From contig NC_092029.1 in NCBI RefSeq assembly GCF_042242105.1, positions 6,201,885 to 6,265,884 on the forward strand: a stretch of 64,000 nucleotides of DNA, written 5' to 3'. A model generated the notes under the pieces. The model did not search any database, was not told the origin of the DNA, and saw nothing but the letters and a program-made list of their open reading frames with translations. Of this stretch, positions 12,578 through 25,200 are shown one piece after another (the stretch's first letter is position 1; every line of letters begins with the position of its first letter). The DNA is from Pempheris klunzingeri (taxonomy: Eukaryota > Chordata > Actinopteri > Acropomatiformes > Pempheridae). The translations under genes were made by a program, and so were the position numbers.

Positions 12578-13155
12578 AACTGTTTTAGAATCTTTGTTGC
12601 TGATTTTCATGTCAGCAGGTTGTTAAAAACAGCGTGGTCCACATTTAAGTGGAAATCCCCCTTGGAGGTCAGCTCGCTGCAGTCACTGCCACAGTACAAC
12701 AGCTTATTATTGTATATAATTCAGCCTGAAGAAGGATTTGTGATGGTTATTAGTTCAAGTCACTATAAGACACCTCAGAGAACTGTTCTTGTCCTGCTTT
12801 AATTATGTGGATTCTAGCAGTTATCCTTTTTTATGGCAGCTTGTAATTACTGTTGACAGTTTTGAATTATTTCTACTTGTGAATGTAAAGCCATGAGTGA
12901 TGAGCATATTTGTGAGCACAATCCGTTGGGCATGTTTGAGAATAAACACTGACTGAATACAACAAGGTTGTGGACAATGAATGCATTATGGTACTATGAC
13001 TCACATTAATGTAAGATAAGATCTATTTTTCTCTTATTTGTATTAGAGATTGCCTTCTCAGGTTTGAGAGAATTTAAATAACTGAATTAATGGTGATGCA
13101 TTATTTTCATGGATGTAGATAGGAACTCCACGGTGTGATGTACTTTGCCTGCAGT

Positions 13156-13173
13156 GGTTAGGGTTAGGGTTAG
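13156..13173. repeat. Short interstitial telomere-like repeat
   Basis: Three head-to-tail copies of GGTTAG(GG), that is, the vertebrate TTAGGG unit, with no further extension. Confidence 0.85.
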
Positions 13174-14173
13174 AGTGATATAATGTGAGCGATGTATCAC
13201 ATCATGCGCTGTTGAGTTGTCCAACTAAAAACTATAAAGAATAAAAAGTGACAGAGCCACACAGAAGAAGCTGTCCCCATGCCCTTACTTTTACCCACAG
13301 CCCGAAGGTATGTTTACTTCAGAAAGTTAGGTTAATGCCAACAGAAAGCGACGTTACATTAACAATAGTCTGCCCTGGCTGTGGTTAAAAGGAAACACTG
13401 ATTCTCACTTATCCCATTTATGTTTCTTAATCTCAAATTCAAGACAGCCAGCGCTCAGGGTGCATAAATCTTCCAACGATTAATCCTCATCCACATCCAA
13501 TCATCTAAAATGTCACAGTGGAAATATGCATACAATTTAAATAATAAAATGTCCATGCTATCAGTATGAGCACTTGTAGCTTAAGTATGACATCTTCTGT
13601 AGAATAAATTAAGTTTGTCCACATCCCTTCTTCACGTGTGAAGAGGGATGTGCCACATCAACCGCTGGAGACTCGCAACAAGAATACTGTCAGCCATTTT
13701 GACTCTCAGCCATGAAACAAACATCACGCTGAGGTTGAAAAACACCACAGCCACTGCCTACCTGAAGAGACAGGATGGTTTGGGGTCAGCGGACCATCAC
13801 GGGAAAGCATCGTAGACCTGTATCCGGGTGAAATGGTAGGCTACCTTTCCTCCCTGATCCATAGATTGATGATCTAGTGACCTAGTGACCTAGTGTCCAC
13901 ATTGGCCATGGATCTTTTGAGAAGGTTATGTACATGTGGTCTGTGTATTTCATCTTATAATATACTGATATTAGAGGCGTTTGCTGCAGTTGCCCCACAA
14001 ACTAATTTAACAGGTTTTATGTTTACCATGTTTACATGCTAACATTCGCTAATTAGCAATAAACACGTGTAACAGCTGAGGCTGAAAGGAAGTGTAATTT
14101 CACAAGTATTTAATCATCAACCAAAGTGTAAGACATTAAAATTGTGACCTGATGATGATGCTCGAAGAGTTAA

Positions 14174-14935
14174 AGGGGAACTCCACTGATTTGACCATAG
14201 ACTGCATATAAGAAGTGGATGTACCCAACGTGGCGCCACCTATTGGATTGTGGACTGCCATATTGAAGCCTCGAGTTTCACCTTACGGGCGTCGCCATCT
14301 TGGTTTTTTTTGAGCCAGAAGTGAAGTTTGTTCCACAAAGACCGCCTCTGATTGTCCAGTCACAGCGTAGACCTGCCCTAAAGCATAGCCTGCTTTATCA
14401 AATGAGACCATAATTTACTAAATGAACATCATGCAAGAAGACTTGAAACTAGTGACTAAGACAATAAACTCATTAGGAAAGCGTTTACTGAGGTAATTAA
14501 TCAAGTGAGAAATGGGGTCATTTTCTCACAATCATTCTTCTTTTTGGAGCCAGTGGAGTCGCCCCCTGCTGGCCATTAGAAAGAATGCAGTTTTAACATA
14601 TTTCCACATTGGCTTCACTTTTCAGACCCGGACGCTACGTCCACTTCTTGTATACAGTCTATGGATTTTACTATGATGTCTGTTTTCAGGTCATGGGGGA
14701 GTGCACACAGCCTTTTGTGGCTCCAGAGAGAGCTGTGTGTTGAGTTTGGAGTTATCAGACATATGTAGCCCGTTCCTTGTCTCTGTTTGAGGCTAGTGGC
14801 TTAAGTTAAATTAGCAGCTACTAGCATTGCGAAAAACTGGGCTCTGGGCACTGGGCTTCAACATTGAAGAAAAATGAATGGAATAAAAAACATCCCCAGT
14901 TCAATAGTATTGATCCTAATACATTTATGCAGGAC
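14174..14935. mobile_element. Dispersed teleost repeat, middle layer of the nested cluster
   Basis: It opens with AAAGGGGAACTCCACTGATT and, after an interruption at 14195-14664, continues with GTCTGTTTTCAGGTCATGGG, CCTTTTGTGGCTCCAGAGAG and AACATCCCCAGTTCAATAGT. These blocks are familiar from a common fish intronic repeat. No open frame of note. Confidence 0.55.
14195..14664. mobile_element. MITE-like element with ~29-bp terminal inverted repeats, inner layer
   Basis: The left end, CCATAGACTGCATATAAGAA continuing GTGGATGTA, is the inverse of the right end, which reads TACGTCCACTTCTTG then TATACAGTCTATGG. Only about three mismatches fall in the arms. Inside are GTGGCGCCACC, TGGACTGCCATATTGAAGCC and CGTCGCCATCTTGG, typical of a family abundant in percomorph fishes. 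GATTT occurs on both sides and may be a target-site duplication. The element is about 470 bp and non-coding. Confidence 0.75.
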
Positions 14936-15526
14936 TAAATCAAGTTCTCTTTCTCTAAAGTCATTAAAGTTCATCCTGAGGGAGTCACGAATGTCTGTAG
15001 CAAATTTCATAGCAATCCATCCGATAGCTGTTGAAATCTCTCAGTCTGGACCAAAGTGTTGGACTGAGCGACCAACATTTCCATCCAACAGCACCAGAGG
15101 ACCTGCAGAACCTAAATAGTAAACTGGAGGTGTCACGTTGAAAATGAGCAGAGGACAGGTGATCTGTCAAAGTAACATGATGTCCTTCTGATGCTTGCAT
15201 ACAAATGTGTTTGATTTCAAGCTTGCATTTTCTAGCTGGAACCAGAAATGGCTGAGCCCATACAGCATCTCTACAAAATAACTGCTACAGGGGTCACGCT
15301 CTCTAATAAGTACTTGTGCTCCAACTAAATTAAATCCCTGTGTCAAACATAAACAGGGTCAAAATAACACCCTCCCTTATTTTCCATAAACTGTCACCAT
15401 TTAGGTGAGATATTTCCATTCAGTTAAAAAGATCCATAGAGTTCCACTTATGCCCAAAATTGACTGAACATTTCTGGAAATGGTGCAAAAGTTCTGTTAG
15501 ACGGAAGTCCCACCTCCAAAGTTCAC

Positions 15527-15532
15527 TTTATT
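15527..15532 (-). terminator. Candidate mmut polyadenylation signal
   Basis: AATAAA on the minus strand, about 750 bp past the mmut stop codon. It is the first canonical signal I found there. The implied 3' UTR of about 0.75 kb is ordinary, but the cleavage site is not proven. Confidence 0.4.
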
Positions 15533-16279
15533 TAGACCAAAGGGTGCCAAATGTGATTTAAAAAAATAAAAAAATACCATTTCCAACAAAAGCAGATTAC
15601 TGTTCCGTGGTTTCATCTTTGAGCATCAGACGGCTCAATCACACATGACAAAGAGACGAGGACAACAGAAGGCCACTTTCAAGATGGTGAAATCCATGAA
15701 AATAGAAGGGTATTAAACTATAAGAGGTTTGTTTTGATGTGCCTATACATTCCCATCACAGTGGCACTAATCACACCCTGCTATGTCATTTTTTTTTTTT
15801 TTACACACAGATTTCACAATAAAAGCATTACAATGCAAGATTCATAGTGCTATGCTGTGCTGTAATGCTTAATCGTGAATGGTCATTTCTGTATAATGTA
15901 TGTTTAGCATATTCTAATTTAAATGTAGAGTATGATTAATTATTTGTCTTAACATAGTTTAATTTCTGTCGTAAATACAGACGGATTCCCTGTTAAACTC
16001 CACTGCAATTCACATATTGGCATAATAAGTAATTAATCAAATCACAATTCTAACTTGTTCTAACTTAAGTGGTATTGTGTGACAGGATTTCTTTAGATTT
16101 TGGGTGATAAATCAATGAACAAAACTATGTAAAGAACTATAATGTTTTTTTTGTTATGATACAGTACAGAAAACTGCAAACTGAAGAAACTAAACTAAAA
16201 TCAAATTTGATATACAGTGAACAATCTTACACAACAAGTGTGAGCTCCCACTAGACAGTTCTTAAAGTTGTGGTTATGT

Positions 16280-19200
16280 TCACATGGCCTGCCGGATGTT
16301 TTCTAGGCTCTTCTCAATGTTGTCAATAACCTCCACTGCAGCTTGTGGGATCCTCGTTCCCGGGCCGAAGATGGCGCACACACCACTCTGGTACAAGAAA
16401 TCATAGTCCTGCACACACACACACACAGGTGGAACACAGTTAATATAAACTGCAGTTATTCAGGAGCAATTCGGCTTTTATTATATAGAGAAAGAAGATG
16501 TGCACATCCCCTCTGTGATTATGTTGATTGTGCCACAGCTGATTCAACTAGAAGTAGACAGGGACAGTGAAATGTGTATTGCAGACACACACTAAGATTG
16601 TCAGGACATAAGACCTGCAATTAAATAACTCCAATAGTGCGGTGATGATAATTATATGGACCAGGGGGATCCTCAACATGACATATTGATTATTTGTTGA
16701 CAGGCAGGACAGCATTTTATGTACTCATATATGTGCTTTTCATATAAAGCTACAGAATGTGTTTTGGTGGCTTAAAGGACGCTGGCAGTTGCGCTGCAGG
16801 CTAATCCTGCCTGGGAGAGCTGTAGAGGAAATGGATTTCTGTCTCTGTGGACCCACAGAGCAGCTACCTGCATGCTGAATTACAGCGAGTCTCAATTGAC
16901 AGTATGTACGCAGTCACTGGTGCATAGACTTTCCATTCAAGCATGCTCAAATCCAATTGAGTAAGAAAATAAATCAAAGCTTGTGTTATTGGTGTGGAGC
17001 TGGCCTTGAAGAGCAAAAACAGAGGGGAATTAGAAAGCCATTTAAAGAGAATCAAAGCAAGGTGGATGCCTGTTGAATGTCACAGAGCAGCAGCACTACA
17101 GACAATGGGAAGAAAGAAAATCTCAAGGATGGAGCTTTGATAATCATGACAGTCAGGTTACCTGTGGTGGGATGACACCTCCACAGATGACCAGGATATC
17201 AGGCCTGTTGAGCTTTCGCAGTTCCTTGATGAGTTCTGGGACGAGAGTCTTGTGACCTGCGGCAAGCGTGCTGACCCCGACACAGTGTACGTCTGCATCG
17301 ACCGCCTGCTGGGCAACCTCAACGGGAGTCTGTTCACCCAAACAGTCAGAAAACAAAACAAAACAAAACAATTTAAATACCTATATGAAAACCAAAAAAC
17401 TGCAAACTGCAAAGTCAAAACACTAAATTTTATCTTCTCGTCTTTACATTGTTCAACTATACCGACAATAACAATACCAACAGAACCAATGATATCCACG
17501 GAGGCCACTGGCTCATGAAACAGGTTCAGAACAAACCAGCTACTTAATCATCTTCAGGCTTCAGTATATTTGTCCTCCAGTTTCCAACAATCTGCACCTG
17601 ATATTTTAGATTTAGATATACAATATTCAGCTCAGTTGTGTAGCACTGAACAGTTCGAAGCTTCTGAGATTTACTGTTCATTCTGTTTAAACCAATGATG
17701 TATACTGTGTTTCTGCATAGTTGCAGTTAAGCCGTTATTCTGAAACCCCAATAGTCCAAAAAATATCCAATTGGCCCAGATGCCTGCCTGGAGCGTGAAT
17801 TATGTGAATGGCTTTTGCTTAACATGTAGGTTCTGGGAAGAGATGCTGCCTGACATGAACTCTGTGTCTTTACAGGTTCTTTATTGTCCTTTTAAGGAAA
17901 TGTGTTGCCTTAGTGAACTGACCTGAAACAGTGGTCCGATGTCCACATCAAAGCCCAGGTCAGCAAACCCTGTGGCGATGACTTTGGCACCCCTGTCGTG
18001 ACCATCCTGCCCCATCTTTGCCACCAGCAGCCGAGGGTTCCTGCCCTCGTGCTTCTTAAAATCAGCAACTCTGAGATTTGATAAGAAATGGCAGGAAATT
18101 CTTACATAACTCAACCATGCATAATGAATGTAAAGATGGCGATTAGGTTTATTTTCTACCTATTGTGGGTCAAGGCGATCTCTTCATGCTCCCCGAACTC
18201 ACTGCGGTAAGCACCGCTCACCATCCTGGTGCTGGCCTTGTGTTCACCGAACACTTTCTTCATGGCGTCAGTTATTTCACCGACCGAACATCTAAACAAA
18301 AGCAGACAGCACCTTCCTCACTATGTTTTCACTGTACCATGATAAATAATGTAAGGCAATCCAGTAATTCATTTTGTTCCAATACATTTTAAGCCATCCA
18401 TTATGAATCAACTTAATACAAACGTCCTCTCTTTTTTATTACACAATTTCACATTTTACTGCAGAGTGTGTGATTATCTGTGTCATTACCAGTTTACTAT
18501 ATGTCAGAGAGTACATCTGACATTGATGGATGTATTAAATAAGACTTCATTTAACATGTGACCTGCTCGTCACACCGGTAACATCTTAACTAGTCACTAT
18601 TAAATAAAGCTTTGTTTTCAGCAGCACCCACAAAACTAGAGTATGAAAATATAGTCTGGAGAAAAATATCACAAGAATCACTGTCTGCTGTATGCGTGTG
18701 AAACAAGACCACATATTCAGAGGTGAACGTTATCTAACAGTTAAAAAGATCAGGCTGTGGAACAGATCATCTAACATCCTACTGTTTGCAGCCTTTTAAC
18801 AGAGCTGAGGGGATATTTCAGTCTGATTAACAATGAAGGAAAAGCAGGAAACATTTTGACGTTAACACGTTTAGTATTTGATGCCAGAGTCGTGCAGACA
18901 TGAGAGCGGTGATTAGTGGAGATTGTAGTAAGTTCTGACCTGGCTCGTGCTGCCTCCACAGCCAGGGCTAAGAGGTTGCCCTGCCTGGTTCGGGAGCACT
19001 CCTCAATGGCTGCCAAACACTTCTGCGCCGCCTCAGAGTCACGGCTCTCCCTCACCTACATCGGAGACAGGAAGCCTTGCTGACAACATTCATACAACTG
19101 CGGTGCACATGAATGTGTTAGGTGGTAGGATGGATAGGTATGGAAGGTACTTTGACAGTTTTTTAAATAAATACTATCAAATTTGAACCTTTTAAGCTGA

Positions 19201-22200
19201 ATTTTACAAAGAAATTGGAGTATAAATTGTAAAAGACCATGGCCAATATTTCTGAGTCATAAGTGCCTGCAGCAGTGTTGTGTATATGTTTGGGAACGGT
19301 CTACAGCTCAGTCCCCCGGAAGTCCCGAGCACTGAACCTACAAAGATTTCAACTGATGTGCCTCACGTAATCAGCTGGACATGACATAAACACGGCATGG
19401 CTGTGACCAACGTTCAGCCTTGAAGGAGGCATTGTGTCTTAATCGAACATTTAGCATATCTAGGTGAAAAGTAGCCATCCTAAAGTCCCACTTTCCAAGG
19501 TGATGTCTTCACATTTCTTGTTTTGTCTGACCATCAGTCCAAAACCCAAAGATATTCAGTTTACAATGATCATTTGATTATCAAAATAGTTGTCGTTGTA
19601 ATGTAAATCTATTCAACTCGACTAATTATTTCAATTCTACATATATTCACCTTGTTGATTTTTTAAAAAACTGACATGGTACAGAGCTTCGGGGCTTAAT
19701 AGGCACTGAGCAAATACCAGCAGGCGGAAAACATGTCTACAATGTGACGAGGTATAACCTATGTGCTGTCCTGCATTCAGTCACACAAATATATGCATCA
19801 CTTGACAGGAAACCTTTTTTCACATGGACCTGAAATGTAGCGTCAATCCATGTGTCTGCCATCTACTTTGATCTCTCTACGGATGAAGCAGTAATGTCCT
19901 TCACCACAAACACGTCATTGTCTTCCTCCTCTGCATGTCAGTCAGACAACATCTTGTCATCTGCAGTTGTAAAAGGTTCAGTGTTCCTTTTCTTACTTCA
20001 AGCGTACACCCTGGGGTGGAAAGCATCCAAGTCTGGATAAGCAGTGTGGCATCTTGTTGTACCAGTTCTGACAGTGACTCTCCAAGTAAAACGACATTTC
20101 AATGCCCAGTGACCTTCCAACAGTTGCAGTGAGCCAGAGATATGCGCCTGGCCGACGACCGCAGGTACAGCAATGCCCTCCTGCCAATTTACATAGAGTA
20201 TGCATGACAGCTGCCTGCAGGGTGCCATCACATTATAATTATGTGCATGCATCATGCAGATTAAGAAAAACAGAAACAGTTGGATGTGCCTGCATGACCA
20301 AATGTCAGACACGAGTTTTGCTGATCTGCCAAACGAAACGGCTGTTATGAAAACAACAGACTTCTCCTAAATGAGAAACACTGCATGTGAATCCTCTGTC
20401 AATTATTTTGAAATTTTAAGTAATACATGTAAAGTATGTTTTTTTTTTTAAATATGTTTTTCTATTTGCATTTAAATAAAACAGAGTTTTAAAAGTTTAA
20501 TCTACCTCTTCATCAGTGATTTTCTTCTTTATTCTTGGAGATAAGCGTTGCAGTGGGGAGGTACGTGGACAAAAGAGTGGCCAATATGGTTAAACTGTAA
20601 CTTGTGTCACTGTTACAGTATTATCTCAATGTTGGTACGTGATGATTCACTGAAGTATTCAAAATAATATGATGAAAAAGTTAAAACTCATGTTCTTCTT
20701 TTTAGTCAAATAGCTTTTTAGTATTGATTAGAGCAAAACCTTGAGATTCTTAAAATATAATATACAGTATAAACATATGAATATGTTTTAATGATCTCCA
20801 CATGTGACTGGTTTGGGGATATTTATCAGATATGATTAGAATGTTAATTTTGTATCGTAACCCTTTGTTGCTCCCATCACCATCTCTGTCATTACTGTCG
20901 GCACAGCATTAAAGAGAACGGATGCAAATTGATGGATAACGTGGGTGTGTGCAGTAAAAAGCATGGTTTGAGTCATTCCAACACATTATTTGGTGGAAAA
21001 ATAGCAGCATTATCTTTTAGATGCCAGAGGTAGTCGATTCTCAAAGAACACTAACCTTTTTCAGTTTTTCAATCTGTTTCTCACGAACAGCAGTGTTATC
21101 TATAGCCAGCACCTCCACAGTCTCCTCTTTTTCCAGACGATACTTGTTCACCCCGACAATGACCTCTGATCCTGGAAAAGAACAGGAGAAAAGGCATGCA
21201 GGTATCCAGCGGCAACAGCACAGCGGTAAATGTCTTGTCAGAAAGGCAGAAGCAACCGTTCAAACACACATTTGACAAAAGTCTTTTTTCAACATCCTTG
21301 GAAAGGCAGATGGTAGCAGAGCAAAACTGAACAAAATTCAATAGGTGCACTATAAGAAATCAGACTGAAGAAGATTAAAGGCCAGAAAACCAGTTTAGAT
21401 CTGAAGCATTATTAAGGAGTAGAACACAGCTGAAAGCATGAACGAACACTGTATGACATAAAGCTCAACACCGAGTCTGAACACATCAGATAACAGATTA
21501 GCAACATCCCTTCTGGTCTTATCTCAGTCGACCTTTTCTCCTCCTTTAACTGTATAATGTCTTATCTGCACATTACTGTAAAGGAAGGAACCTCTGTCTG
21601 TCTGCATGTATGTATGTATGTAAATGTATGTGTATGTGTGTGCGAAGTGCCAAGTGTGAAGTTGTTTGGATTGGCAAATGTTAAAGATATCATTTAGCAT
21701 ATCTTGACCTCTCCAATATGGCGGCCTTTCTACCTCAGATGTGTGTACATATCTAGAGACCCGTTGCTCCGATTGACTTCACACTCAGCGTGTGTATTGA
21801 TGAGGGCCCAAGGGAGTGCATTGTCGAGTGTGAGGTTGATTGGATGAGAGTTTCTCCACAATGCTGTAAGCTGACAGGTACACAGACATATAAGAAAACA
21901 CAGAGACTTGACTTGACTTGATTCCTATAAGCTATGGGCAATAATAATAATTGAACTTAGCTGATGTTCTGAAACAAACCAGTTAAAATGGATAAGAAAG
22001 CTGAGAGATCAGTCTGTTGGTAAAATATTAAGCCAAAAAGGACATAAAATGAAAGAATAACTACCTTTCTATCAGTTTTACACTGTGCTGTCCAACCTGA
22101 ATACTTAAAACATTTTTTCTCAATTACACTGCTTCTGTAGTTATTGTACTTTGCCTTTAAAGAGCAGTAATGATGTCAATATTCTTATATACACAATATA

Positions 22201-25200
22201 TCTCCCAATGTGACCGCAGTGTGGGAAAAGCAAAGCCCTAGCATGGTCAATAAGAATTCGAGGCCTATGTGAAGTGGAAAAAGAAATGTCAGTAGCAAAG
22301 ATGTGCAGCCAGGGCAACTAAGAAAACCAATGAATACCAATGAGAGCAGGCATCAGTGGGGTTGTGGAGGTAAGCTACACAATCTGCTCTGCTCCACTGC
22401 AGTCATTTCTAGCATTATGGGACAGAGATTAAAGTAAATTCCAAAGAGGCACAAAGGAGCCTCATTTGAGCTCCCTGATAACAACCTGACACACCTCCCC
22501 ACGCACACACACAAATTACAACGAACAAATCACACTCTGTCGGCTTAGCCTGTCACACAACCTCGTGTAGGTTGTTCTCCTGTCCACTTGTGGTAGTCTT
22601 GCCAAAACAGCCTACAAAGTTTTGTCCCAGTCACTGGGGTCCAGCAGGGTCAACATACATGTGTTTGTGTTGAGGGCACTTTCAACAGGCATAACGGAAA
22701 ATTACTTTGCAAGTGACTGGATCAGTATTGCAATAGACGGAAATGCAAACCAATGTTTGCTTGCACTGTTTGACTTAAAGTCAGTGTCAGGTTACACTGC
22801 TTCTGAGTAAAAAAAAAAAGGAATAGAATAGTGAAAGAATAGTGAAAATCTCAAATAACACTGTCAACAAAATCAGGAATCTCAGGCTGTGAAGGTACTC
22901 TTCAAAAATAAATAATCTAATACAGTTGTGAAAAATGATGAAGGAGTTCACTTGATCAAGTCTAAATCCTGCATTAGACGTTTCATTGCATCATTGTTGA
23001 GGTAAGTTAAGAGGTAGAGGGCATCAAGTGCTTAAGGCAGAGGAAGAAAATAAAATGATGACAGAATGAGAGGCTTTAAAGGCAATAAGCATATGATATA
23101 TCTGTAGAGTACCTGAGTCAATGCGGGCCTGTCTGCGAGCAGCACATTCCTCAATACGAAGTTTTGGAATGCCCTCGGCCACAGCTCTGGCCATGCCTCC
23201 CATCTCTTCAATGTCTTTAATGAACTATCGAAAGGAAAACACACGTTGTAAAAGGGTGGCTCTATGATGATGGATAACTTCTGTGGACAAAAACAAATCA
23301 TCAAAACACTCCTCTGATTACTTTGGGGGAAGCCCTCACTGTTGCCCATTCATCTCCATTACAAACCTTCAAAGCCTGGTTATAGACGTCATCGGTGAGA
23401 GCCTCCATCATGTGCGAGCCCCCCCAGGGATCAGCGACTTTGGGAATTCCCGACTCTTCCTGGATAATGATCTGGGTGTTCCTGGCGATGCGAGCGCTCT
23501 TCACTGTAGGCAAACCCAGAGCTTCATCGAATGAGTTGGTGTGGAGTGACTGGGTCCCCCCGAACACAGCTGCCATGGCCTCAATCACTGTACGGATCAC
23601 ATTGTTGTACGGATCCTGAAAAAAGAGGTTCAGAGGGAGACGTTCAACTACCTTTTGTTCATTTTAAATATTTGAGTTCTGAAATGCTCAGAAATCTGAG
23701 TCTTACCCTTTAAAGAGCATAAATTCAGATGATTTCTGCCTATACATTTAAAGACTTTTAAACAACAGCTACTATTTACTTGCTCAGTGAGAGACCAGCC
23801 TGAAGTCTGGCAGTGTGTGCGGAGGAGGAGAGACTTGGCATTCTTGGGCTGGAAGTTTTCTTTAATGAGTGTGGCCCATAACCTCCTGGCTGCCCGCAGC
23901 TTGGCAATTTCCATGTAGAAATTCATCCCAATACCCCAGAAGAATGACAACCTGACGGCACACAGTAAAAAAAGTCAATAAAAATATAATCAGTTGTCAG
24001 CTGTTTTCTATTGGAAGAGCTATTTGTACAGGCTCAACACAATATGAGATTGAGCCACCTTGGCTACTCTGGTAAGTATAAGGCCGAAACGTTGTTTGGG
24101 GTACATCTGCCCTTTACACTCATCAGCATTACATTTGGGTAAATGAACTAGAGCTAGATCAATAATTGGCAGCTTTAAGCTCATTGCAGACAAATAGGTA
24201 TCGGTGTAGATGTCAGTAACAAGAAACCACAGTGCAAGACGTGCCACAATATGTTAAATGTCATCTAGTCTCATGCCACAAGCCAGGTTTGACCTCTTTA
24301 TATTCAAATGACAAACAGACCTGGGACCTGCAGTAATAGAAAGGGGCCCATCCTGGACCTGACTGATCGTAGTAAAGGTCACAGGTCCAAGTAGACCCAT
24401 AAAAAGCTGTGCTGAGAAACTCTTCTCTTCGCTCAGAAAACACAATAAGACAGTACACTGAAAGCCTGCCACGGTGGCTTTAAAAAGTTAGAAAGGTCAA
24501 TATCAAGTTCAGTCTTTCTGGGAACTTATGGGAAAGAACTGGTCATGATTCAGAGAAAAATCTGACAAATAAGCTGGAGAAAGATAATAGCTTGGGGTGG
24601 AAAATCCTCCCTTTCAGAAAACCCAGTGACATCTCTAAATTGATTCAAGGTGGCTGTCTGTAAGGGCTTCCTCTGAAGCCATTAAGTCAATGGTAAAGGT
24701 CAGCCGGACTGTGGCCCTAAGGATGTTCTTCAGGATTGCATCCACGTGTAACTGTCATTATCTGAGAGACCGAAAGGCATTGAAAGAAAATAGTTGAAAT
24801 ACCCATGAAGAGGAGATGATGGAAGTACAATGCAAGGAACAAGAATAAGATAGAGGGATGGGCTGGTGAAATGGCGCAGTATTATTAACTGAAATAGCCA
24901 TCTGCTGAGGCCATGTGGACTGGAAAAATATAATTCTATGGAGCAACAGGGAGATAAAAGTAAGAATACAATACACAAACTCAAGGTAATAATCACAAAG
25001 GCTACTAGGACGTTGGCAAGGCGACTCATCAAACGACAGACTGTAAATGCAATACAGCATAAAGATATGAGAAATTTATGACTGATCTAATTGATGAAGA
25101 CCACACTGGTTTTATTGTATGGAGCTATAACCAAGACAACATTGGCAGGAACTTGATATGAAGGGAAAACACCTAGTGCTATTTTGAAGTCTTGGCACCA

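Larger units (their letters stand above)
14030..15110. mobile_element. Dispersed teleost repeat, outer layer of a nested cluster
   Basis: The left part (about 14030-14173) has CTAACATTCGCTAATTAGCA, CAGCTGAGGCTGA and ATTGTGACCTGATGATGATG. The right part (about 14936-15110) resumes with CATCCTGAGGGAGTCACGAA, ATGTCTGTAGCAAATTTCAT and GCAATCCATCCGATAG. I recognise both as parts of one repeat widespread in teleosts; the intervening DNA looks like a later insertion. Edges are approximate. Confidence 0.55.

Noticed and set aside
13156-13173. Telomere or chromosome-fusion scar
   Set aside because: Only three TTAGGG units, with gene order running on uninterrupted on both sides.
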